From NCBI GenBank assembly GCA_009760855.2, contig WPIO01000094.1:868001-932000 (forward strand): a stretch of DNA of 64,000 nucleotides. The letters run 5' to 3'. The stretch comes from Cristatella mucedo (lineage: Eukaryota; Bryozoa; Phylactolaemata; Cristatellidae). The notes below the pieces were generated by a model. That model saw nothing but the letters and a program-made list of their open reading frames with translations. It was not told the origin of the DNA and ran no database searches. A program made the translations under genes and the position numbers. Shown here in pieces: positions 55,562 through 64,000 of this stretch (its first letter is position 1; each line of letters opens with the position of its first letter).

Positions 55562-55686
55562 TCGTACAGTGGTTAAGGTGCTCGCCCCGGCCAAGGTCTG
55601 GCTGAGGTCGTGGGCTCGAGCCCCGTGGCATATGTTAAGCGCCTGAATACAGATTAAGTTCTCTTGGGGCGCTATACAAATAAATT
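55562..55686 (+). mobile_element. SINE-A copy
   Basis: GTGGTTAAGGTGCTCGCCCC, GGTCGTGGGCTCGAGCCCCG, AAGCGCCTGAATACAGATTA, GTTCTCTTGGGGCGCTATAC, ending in (TA)n. Clear box B and tail stem. Confidence 0.93.
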
Positions 55687-55689
55687 ATA

Positions 55690-56270
55690 TATAAATTATA
55701 TATATATATATCCACGGCAGTGGATACCTGATAGATTTGACCACATCTTTGGATGCATGTGTCTCTAATATGACCCCTCACTCCGTCAGTGGCAATTAAA
55801 GTTACCATTCGAGGGAATCGTGTCAAAAGTCAGCGTATATGTCTGCGTCGTTGCTTTGCATGTTGCTGCTGCTGCCGCTCGCTACTGCCGCCCGCTGCTG
55901 CCTAGTGCTGCATCCTGCTGCCTCCTGCTTGTGATCGTCAGGTTCCTTGACTGTTTGAGGTGGCTATACGCAACATTCGATACAGCGGTATACATAAATG
56001 CGGTACATATTCGTGAGGGATCGTCTATTGACGTGCGTTTCGCGGAAGAGTAGCAGCTTCCATCCGCGAATCTAACAAGAACCTCGAGCACGTTTGCCGT
56101 TAATTCCTTCAAGTCGTGAGCCGGGTCATTTTACATGATTGACCCGACGAAACCAAGTTGGGCACATGGCGGCGACGGAAGCTCTCGGACAGAAGCAAAC
56201 GGGAAATGCACCACCGGAAACGAGTCGGTCGAGCAGCTGCATTCGAGCGCTGGCTTTATCAAATAAGGAA
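55690..56270. other. No gene recognised
   Basis: A small Ala/Val-rich frame at 55820-56053 has no family match and is probably chance. Confidence 0.4.
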
Positions 56271-57125
56271 CATATAGAAATGTTAACAGTTATTTCAAGC
56301 GATCTCTCGCCCTCACGAGCTCGCAGTATAAATCGCGCCAGCCTGCGTCTCGAAAGATATGCGACTGCAATTGTGCAACCCGATCGCTGACAGTCTCAGC
56401 AGGGCAGAACAGTTTGACAGGAGACCTCGGCGAGGCAATGCACGCGTCAGTCCTCTGGTGGACGGCTGCCTGTGGGCCGCCATTGGTCACGTTCTTTCTT
56501 TCGGGCGAAGCCGACTTGTGGGGGCGCAGCCAGCGTTGCTCCGCCCCAGAGCGCATTGCGGAGCGACCGAGTAATCACCTTCCCTACGATACAGATCTGA
56601 GAAGGAACTCAGCAAAATCGAGACATTTGTCAAGGAAAACGGCACCGCAGTCATTGGTTAGCGGTAATTGCACTCCCTCACGCAGTCACCGAGAACTCAA
56701 AGATTCGGGAAACCGCCCGTTATTGCCGATAACCTCGTCACGCTCTGACTGCTGTCCATTCTGCATCTCTGTAATCGGTGACGTATGGCGCTAGCTCAAA
56801 CGATTAAGCAGCCGCACCGGAGCAGACTTCAATACCGCAGAACGCTCGGGACGCCAGCGAAACTCGGCCGCAAGTTTTAATCCAGTACGCACCGCACCGC
56901 GCAGGGAGGCGGCGACGGCGTCGATTGAGCCTAGCGGTTTCGCGGCGGCGCCTCTCGATTAGCTGCGCCGGTACGGAAAGCCTTCTACCAAAGCCGCGAA
57001 GCTAACCTACCCGCCCACCCGAATGAGCGCTGGGCAGCAAGGCTCCGCCGCCGAGCGCGCCCGGAAATCAATCTACCGGTCTTCGCCAGCCATCCATCCC
57101 CTTCCGCCCATTAGCCGAACCCTCC
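56270..57125. repeat. Second copy of the 36.4-37.2 kb block
   Basis: Shares AAAACGGCACCGCAGTCATT, GGTTAGCGGTAATTGCACTC, GCAGCCGCACCGGAGCAGAC-like sequence and GGGGGCGCAGC...GCTCCGCCCCAGAGC with 36560-36960. Confidence 0.8.
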
Positions 57126-57375
57126 CCGCCCCGCGGTGGAATCATCGGCTGTCCGCAACTTCTTCCTCTATATAAATTCGGCTGTTAAATCAGCTTACAT
57201 TGTTGTTTACTGTAGCAGCGGTAACATTGATGCTAGACAAGCACAGCTGCAGAGTTTTGCACCAACTGTAAGCACCTTATTGCAGAGGGATTGACCTTAA
57301 AGTAGTGATTTACAAAAGTCGAGACGGGATGCCGCAAATGCAAGGACGAATTTGGATGGAGTATTTCTGTCTACG

Positions 57376-57511
57376 CGAGCTGTTTTGGCCCAGCGGCTAA
57401 GATGCTCGCCCCGACCAAGGTCTGGCCGAGGTCGTGGGCTCGAGCCCTGTCGCATATGCGAAGCGCCTGAAAAGAGATTAGTTCTCTTAGGGCGTTATAT
57501 AAACGAATCAT
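57376..57511 (+). mobile_element. SINE-A copy
   Basis: GAGCTGTTTTGGCCCAGCGG, GGTCGTGGGCTCGAGCCC, AAGCGCCTGAAAAGAGATTA, GTTCTCTTAGGGCGTTATAT. Same insertion point as the copy at 33866. Confidence 0.92.
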
Positions 57512-57782
57512 ATTTTTTTAGGCAGACCCAATTTTTCGGTTCTTCTTAGCTGAAAGTATGCAGACTTGACGAGCTATTTCATATTTTAATGCTCAATTTA
57601 ACGTTCAATTTTAACTACAAGAGTAGCCGTTATAGCTAAATAGTGCAAATTAATATATTATCTTCGCTGATGTTTCGTACATAACACTTAGCATAGGAAT
57701 GCTGGTTTTTTGCAAAGGGCCTTAGTTCAGGAGGCGCCCTAGGGATTCGTTGCATTTACTCTCTGCCTTGGGGGCCCCTTCA

Positions 57783-58110
<328 letters not shown>

Positions 58111-58159
58111 GTCTGTCAGTCTCTGCTTCTGTTCGCTTCGCTGGCCACTACCTGACCTC

Positions 58160-58210
58160 CTAGCTCTCCTACAATGCACTATCAGTGAGAGTGCATTGTA
58201 GGAGAGCTAG
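58160..58210. other. Perfect hairpin 1, 21-bp stem
   Basis: 58161-58180 (TAGCTCTCCTACAATGCACT) is the exact reverse complement of 58190-58209, with a 9-base loop; C58160-G58210 extends it. Confidence 0.97.
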
Positions 58211-58216
58211 AGAGTG

Positions 58217-58267
58217 AAGCTGAGGTGCTGCGAGGTGAGAGACTCTCACCTCGCAGCACCTCAGCTT
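58217..58267. other. Perfect hairpin 2, 25-bp stem, almost no loop
   Basis: 58217-58241 is the exact reverse complement of 58243-58267 around a single central base. Confidence 0.97.
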
Positions 58268-58454
58268 TACGAAATCTCGACACCCTTCACTAAATTAAAG
58301 TTTTTTGGCGATCAGTTCGACTGCACGAATAGTCTGAAAATGGCCCCCGGCTTCTGTTCCGCCTAAGATGACTCTCCGTCGTTACACGCGCTACTTCAAG
58401 CTTTCCGGAGAAGCAAGCAGCTGCAGTCTGCGCCCAGCGCATCGGGGCCACCAT

Positions 58455-58501
58455 CCAGCAGCTCAGTCTGACGTCGATCTGACGTCAGACTGAGCTGCTG
58501 G
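58455..58501. other. Perfect hairpin 3, 21-bp stem
   Basis: 58455-58475 (CCAGCAGCTCAGTCTGACGT plus C) pairs exactly with 58481-58501; loop GATCT. Confidence 0.97.
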
Positions 58502-58654
58502 AGCGGATCACTGGCGCACTGGCGGTAGGCGACCGTTGCCCACTGGCGGCACGCCCCCGGTGCCCTGATGTCGTGTCATCGCCTCCGCACCTCAGCCTGC
58601 TGCCACCGCTTCCTTTAGGCTTCTGCCCCAACTGCGTTGACTTTCCATGATTAT

Positions 58655-59335
58655 ACTCTCTGCTCTAAGCGTCATATTTGCTGCACGCTTTCTCCTGCTC
58701 GCCTGAGCATGATAATCAGGGGCATCTCATTAATCATTGGATATTTTTTTATCTCGCTACAAATTTAAAAGCGCCCGAATAGAGATGTTTTGTTCTCTTG
58801 GTGCGGCGCTACACAAATGCCTTATCACTGCTACTGTTATTTCAGTTATGTCATCTCTGCCCACGGCCGGCCCGTAACCGACTTGCCTTAAGGGGGCTGT
58901 CCAGCTTCGGTATTGCCAGCTAATTTTCGTGTTCCGGCCGACCTATCTGAAACACTTCCTAATCAGACGACGTCACATCTCGCCGCCCCGCTCGTCTGAC
59001 TCAATTCGTTTAACTGCGCCTCTAACCAACGACAAATCCTTTGGATGGTGCGAATTTAGGTTCGCATGCACCTAACGCCTGGAACGCATTCTCCCGACTG
59101 ACGTCGCAGCACGCCTTGACTTGACGACGAAGTGTCAATGGAAGAAGCTAAGAACGCCGTCTGCTGCTGCTTCTCGCAGCATTTGCTCCGCCCACATTGC
59201 GAATTGCCCTTTGTATACGCAAAGACACTGTGCATGTTATCACTAACTGATTGACACGCCTTCTTTCGAGGATGTGTATAAAGTTCCTAGAGATTAAGTT
59301 CTCGCTCGCAGGGCGTTATACAAATGCCCCATTAC
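58655..59335 (+). repeat. Second copy of the 35.5-35.9 kb block, with old CR1-like 3' end
   Basis: CTAAGCGTCATATTTGCTGC, TTTCTCCTGCTCGCCTGAGC and GCGCCCGAATAGAGATGTTT are shared with 35490-35650. From about 58900 an old CR1-like C-terminal and tail region follows (CTAACGCCTGGAACGCATTC, AGATTAAGTTCTCGCTCGCA). Confidence 0.75.
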
Positions 59336-59339
59336 GGTT

Positions 59340-59510
59340 ATTATCTCGCGCCGAAGACTCCTCTGTCCGCCCACATACCCTGCACGTCTTGCGAAATAAC
59401 CGACCGCAGCCTCGTCACGCTCCGAGGTGCGGCGGCGGCGCCCACTGCCAGCGAGGCGCTACGGCTCGCTCCGCCGCCGCCGCGAAGGCGAGGTTCGCCA
59501 CGCCCGGTCT

Positions 59511-59554
<44 letters not shown>

Positions 59555-61230
59555 GGAGGCGTGCGGCACTACGGCTCGCTCCGCGAAGGCTCGGCCGTCG
59601 TTCGTTGTGCGTACCGTCGACGACACCGTCGGTCACACAGCGACTAGAGGACACGGCAGAGCGGAGGGTGTGAGAGGAGGGCGCGGCATGGGTGAGGAGG
59701 AGCAGGGGGTAGGAGGGGCAGGAGGAGCAGGGGGTAGGAGGGGCAGGAGGAGCAGGGGGAAAGGGTTAGTAAGGAGGAGGGGTGGCGCTAGGAGGGAGTG
59801 AGATGCGGTGAAGGAGGAAGCAGGCTCTCGAAAAGACCCCAGCCAGACCTGTTGGCCCACCACCTACCACCGAATGGCGGCCGCATTGCCGCGCAAGCCG
59901 CGATGAGGAGGCAAGGAATGGGGAAGTTGCATAATTTAAGCGAACGTGCTCAGCTCTAGCGGACAAGCGTAGATTGAAGCGCACGCCCTTCTTCCACCGA
60001 TCGACGAGGCTGTTGCATCACCTGGCCTTTAGTCTTTTGTTTTACATGACCGCGAGAGCACCTGCTTGACGGAGCGCCGGCGCGTGCGGAGCTCGCGGCG
60101 ACGTAACTCGACTCGAAACGGCCACTCGGCTCGAAGCGGCACGCAGCGGTGACGTAAGAGTCAGTGGTTAGAGTCTGCAGACGGTCGCTCAAGCTTACAA
60201 TAAAATCCAAGCCACTTTTAACGCACACTATTTACGGCATCGCGACGCTGTAAGGATCGCGCAATTTAGAGCTCCAGGCGAATGACGCCTCACTGGAATC
60301 GCTTTAAAAAAGGAAGCCTAACTGCCAAAGGCAGAAAAGGCTCGCGAACCAGCTCGCTCGCCAGCTCGTGCACCGCTGCCGACGCAGTGCCACGTAAGTA
60401 TCCGCCAGCAGTAGGAGAGCGCTGCGAGAAGCTGGTGGGCGCGCGGTGTACAGCCGAGCTCGCCGTGACCTGACTGCCGCCGCCGCGTGCCGCCCGGCAC
60501 GTCGCCTACCTGGCGCGGATCGGCCGCCAGACGGCGCCGTGCCGCATGAACGCTGCCGAACCCAGCGCCGCCGGCCCGGCCGCCGCCGCGGCTAGGATCA
60601 GAAGCTAGGCTGCAGTCGCCTCATGACCCAGCGGAGGGGGGTTGGGGTGGTGCGGTTGAGTTCTGAAGCGGGCAGTCATAAAATGGCGGCGGGCTAAAAT
60701 AAGGCTGCCGCAGAGGTCGCTGACTGCTAGTTTAACTCGACTTACTCGCTGCGGCCTTTCGCGAGCGATCGCCTTTCGAGCGGCGCAATCACGGGACGCT
60801 GAACTTGACAGCGGGACTTCCCACCAAGCGACCTCGGCGAGCCGGATCCGCAGACAGCGCCGGCTCCGCCTTCGAGTCGGCTGAGACGCGAAGGCTCGAA
60901 GACGCCAAGGGCCGGCTCGCAGGCGAGTTTAGTCGCCGCTCGCTCGCGACCGCACGCGCGCGGCGGCGGCGGCGGCGGCGGGCGGCTGAGTCTCGAGCAT
61001 TCGCGCCGAGCAGAGCGAACCGCCGCAGCCGCTGCTGCTGCTGCTGCTGCTGCTGCGGCGACGACGACGGCATCCTGGCTATCCACCTCTCTGTCCGCCA
61101 CAGGTCGGCCCGCTGGCGCGCACGCGCACGCGCTCGCGCCGTCGCCGCTCCGGCACCGCGGCGAGCGCGGGCCGACCGCTGGCTGCGCCACGCCGCGACT
61201 GTCGCGCCGCGCGACGCCCGATCCGACCCC

Positions 61231-61265
<35 letters not shown>

Positions 61266-61543
61266 TCACTTGATAAAGCGCCCTCAGAGAACTTAATCTC
61301 TCTCTAGGCGCTTTACATTTGCTGTAAAGCCGCCGCGTCGCATCGTGAGGGAAAGAGGCGTGGCGGCGGCGGCGATGACGGCGGCGGAGGCGACGGCGGT
61401 CAGATGTCGAGGACGAAAGGGAGAGCGCGAGCGCGTCGTCGTCGCGCGCGCGAGCGAGACAAAGTGAGCCCTCACCGTCCCATCCTCGCGGCGCGGTGCA
61501 GCCTTTCGTCGCGATAGCCACGGGATCGCGCGGCCGCCGGGTC

Positions 61544-61626
<83 letters not shown>

Positions 61627-61980
61627 CGCCGCCGCCCGCCGAAACTGGCCGGGTGCGCGCGTCGCGGTCCGGCTCGAGTTCAAGGTGGAACCGCGCGGCG
61701 GTCAGGGCGGCCGTGTGCTGGCGTCGCCACCGACGAGCGACGCCCAGGTCCAGGCCAGGAGCGCGCACGCCGCCGCCGCCGCGCCCAGACATTCGATCCG
61801 CATTTCTGCCGGAAGCGACCGGAAGAGCTGCCGGCGCCGGCGGCGTGGCCATGCGCGCGCCACGCGTGCACGTGCCCGCGTTTCCATAAATAGGCTACGC
61901 GTCATGGGGCGTAATTGTCGGTCTCGTCGCCGGCTCAGCCTACCAACCGGCTGCGAAGGAGGGGGCGGTGCCCGGTCTAC
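59340..61980. repeat. CpG- and CCG-rich upstream region with trinucleotide arrays
   Basis: (CCG)n at 59511-59552 and, much longer, 61546-61625; (CGG)n at 60960-60983; (CTG)n at 61029-61056; G-rich AGGAGCAGGGGG repeats at 59695-59760. Large open frames on both strands here encode only homopolymers of Pro, Gly, Arg or Ala and are not genes. The 59825-60400 part duplicates 35905-36450. Confidence 0.75.
61232..61332 (-). mobile_element. CR1 tail-only insertion in the CpG-rich region
   Basis: (AAT)n of about 11 units, TTCACTTGATAAAGCGCCCT, the tail complement and TTTACATTTGCTGTAAAG, then an abrupt change to GC-rich sequence. Confidence 0.9.
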
Positions 61981-61992
61981 GGCTTATATATA
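61981..61992 (+). promoter_or_regulatory. TATA box of the ImpL2-like gene
   Basis: GGCTTATATATACAG lies about 125 bp before the ATG, in otherwise GC-rich sequence. Initiation would be expected near 62012-62020. Inferred from sequence and position. Confidence 0.6.
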
Positions 61993-62112
61993 CAGAGTCC
62001 GCCGAAGCCGGCATGCTCATTAAACCGCACTAGCATTTCAGCGGTCGCACCGGTTCGGTGGGCTCTACTACGGAACCGCGTTCTTCTCTTCAGCTCATAA
62101 GTCGACGAAGCA

Positions 62113-62253
62113 ATGGCGACCTCACCTGCGATCCTCGTTCGGGCGGCATTCGGGGTGTGCCTACTGCTACTGCTGACGGACGCTCGTGTGAGTGGCCGTC
62201 GCCTCCGCCGCTTCGCGATCGCTAGCGCCCGCTACCGCCGCCGCCGCCGCCGC

Positions 62254-62284
<31 letters not shown>

Positions 62285-63678
62285 GGTAATCGCCGCGTCC
62301 TCTCCGCTGACCGAGTCGCCTTTGCCGCTGCAGCCTCTGATCGACGTCCTGAGCGAGCAATGGACCGCGAAGCGGACGGACGCCGATGACGGCGCGGCCG
62401 CTTCGTTGGCGTCGCAGATCGGAGTAGCAGGTTCGTGCTGCGGCCGCTACGCTCGCATTGTCGCAAGTCCGCCTGCGCCGTGCCGCCGCCGTGCCGCCGC
62501 CTGCCGAAACCAGTCCACCAGCACGCACCGTTTGTCTGCTGCGTTTCATAGTGGACGTTCGCTTTGAAAACGAGGAGGAATTCTCGACGGTCAAGGTAGC
62601 GAAGAGCACGCGCACACTCGAACTCGAGTGCGTCGTCGTGACCTCAGGCGTGTCGGCGACAATTCACTGGCTGCACAACGGGCAGCGCGTGATCCAGGTG
62701 AGACGCCGCCGTCGCAGCCTCGGCGCCGCTGCCGCAGCCTGCCTGCCGCGCAGTCTCTCGGCACGCGACGGGCTCCGTCGGCGGACCGAAGGCGTGGCAC
62801 TCACAGCGACGCGAACGTTCGTTCAGGGCCCATCGGACTTGAGCGTGGTCGGCGAGGCGGCCATGTTTGAGCAGGCCGGCGGCGGCGGCGGCGGCGGCGG
62901 CTCGGAAGGCCCCGACGTCAAGACAGTGTCCAAGCTGCGCGTCGGCTGCATGGACCGGAGCAAGGTCGGAAAGTACACGTGCGTGGCCGACACGCCCAGC
63001 CGGCGCATCACCGTCACTCGGCAAGTGGCGCTCGCCGCCGACGACGACGGCAGTGACGGGCAGTGCAGCGACAGTAAGTGGCGACGCCGCCGCAGGATGA
63101 AGCGCTACGCTCCGACGCACCGCCGCCGCGCGCAGTGGGCGCCTGCTACGACTTCGGAGCGACTGCGGGCGCCACAGCGCTTCCGCTGAGCTGCTTCCGC
63201 CGCCGCCGCCTGGCGGCCGCTGCTTTCACAATGCGTTCATTCGCGCGCTCTCTCTCCGTCGTGCAGGAGAAGCGACGCAGACCAGGATATATATGTACAA
63301 GAAGTCGCACGACGACTCAAGCGGCAAGACCGTTCAGCTGTTCTGCAGAGTCTCCGGATATCCGCGCCCTCGCGTCCACTGGTATTACGCCGGCGGTCCG
63401 CGTCGCGTCAAGCTGGAAAGCGGCAGCAAGTTCGAGGTGAGCGAGCGCGCGTTCGCCATTGCGCCGCTGGCCGCGGCTGCTGCGCTGCCGCGGCGGGCGC
63501 TGCTAGCGCGGCTGCGGCGGCGGCTAACGGAATCTCGCCGTTTCTCCCGCAGATCCTGGACAATGGCGACTTGGTGATTAGGAACCTAGACGCCGACGAT
63601 TTCGGCGACTACGTTTGCGAAGCGTCGAACGGAGCGTCGCGCAGTTCTGTGTTGACGAACGTGTACGTGTACGCCTGA
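62113..63678 (+). CDS. ImpL2-like secreted protein with two Ig domains
   Basis: Six exons: 62113-62187, 62334-62430, 62552-62697, 62827-63073, 63267-63436, 63553-63678. All introns are GT-AG and phases match (0,1,0,1,0); total 286 aa. Residues 1-24 form a signal peptide (FGVCLLLLL core). Ig domain 1 has C84, W97 (IHWLHNG) and C158 (GKYTC); Ig domain 2 has C215, W227 (VHWYYAG) and C267 (DYVCEASNGA). The protein ends LTNVYVYA. Length and layout match ImpL2, which in insects is ecdysone-inducible and binds insulin-like peptides outside the cell, and the related nematode ZIG proteins. An eight-glycine run (G124-G131) lies inside Ig domain 1. Ligand binding is inferred from the family. The gene has a TATA box and a CCG-rich first intron. 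Confidence 0.85.
62233..62286. repeat. (CCG)n in ImpL2-like intron 1
   Basis: About 17 CCG/CCGCTG units between exon 1 and exon 2. Confidence 0.93.
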
Positions 63679-64000
63679 GAGCGGCGGCGGCTCCCGGCGA
63701 CGATCGCGTGGACTCTCGGCCCGGCGCCGCGGAGCGCTGGGCGTGCGAGCGAGCGCTCACTCGTGAATCTCACAGCGAAACTAGTCATCGCATCGTAACT
63801 TATTGTTTTTACGGCTTACGTTATACTTGAGTTTGTTTTCAATTGCCATCTGACGCCGCCTCGCTCGCGCGGTTTACGTGTACGTTCGTGCGCGAGCGGA
63901 GCGCTCTGCGCTTCCTATTATGTAATATACGCTGGAGCTCCGGCAGCCGAGCTACAAGTGCAAGGTGTCGCTCTTTCTTGCCGTCGCGTTCGTCGCTCTC
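63679..64000 (+). other. 3' UTR / downstream flank of the ImpL2-like gene
   Basis: No second gene and no AATAAA were seen before the window ends. TTTTTACGG and TATTATGTAATATA are the only AT-rich stretches. Confidence 0.4.

Noticed and set aside
60742-61683. Long ORFs in the CCG-rich region (up to 313 aa)
   Set aside because: They encode homopolymer Gly, Pro, Arg or Ala runs, exist on both strands and overlap a CR1 tail; they are by-products of trinucleotide repeats.

Overview
The window is metazoan nuclear DNA. It has spliced genes with GT-AG introns, many fragments of CR1/L2-like LINEs, tRNA-derived SINEs, two hAT elements with 8-bp target-site duplications, and long (CT)n, (ATT)n and (CCG)n microsatellites. 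The two recognisable host genes are the small-RNA 2'-O-methyltransferase HEN1 and a two-Ig-domain secreted protein of the ImpL2 type. ImpL2-type proteins point to an ecdysozoan, probably an arthropod, but no species can be named from the sequence alone. Almost everything else is mobile-element sequence.

Layout. 1-546 is a 26-bp minisatellite. 4937-23167 (+) holds five HEN1 exons; the N-terminal exons were not found. Its introns contain a complete hAT element (5378-8082), several CR1 pieces, a second decayed hAT on the minus strand (18071-18658) and SINEs. 23168-37820 has no recognisable host gene. It holds CR1 and SINE fragments, a decayed transposon-type ORF (30745-32130), (CT)n arrays and blocks that recur at 52.5-60.4 kb. 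37820-39608 is a long decayed CR1.

39609-52075 is an AT-rich island unlike its surroundings. It carries the decayed remains of a Polinton/Maverick-like (adintovirus-like) large DNA transposon: the N-terminal part of a protein-primed DNA polymerase B on the plus strand, and on the minus strand a capsid-like gene, a fibre-like gene and several unassigned ORFs. At least four CR1 insertions, one of them itself hit by a SINE, break it up. This is the most unusual part of the window.

52500-61980 holds duplicated repeat blocks, a short hAT derivative that still encodes a BED-type finger (52881-53539), three perfect hairpins beside a (CT)n array, and a CpG- and CCG-rich stretch leading to the ImpL2-like gene (62113-63678, six exons, TATA box near 61983).

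The mobile elements are linked. SINE-A ends in a tail closely resembling the CR1 tail, including the same potential stem-loop, so SINE-A probably moves with the CR1 reverse transcriptase. HEN1, which in animals stabilises transposon-silencing piRNAs or siRNAs, lies within this dense repeat load.
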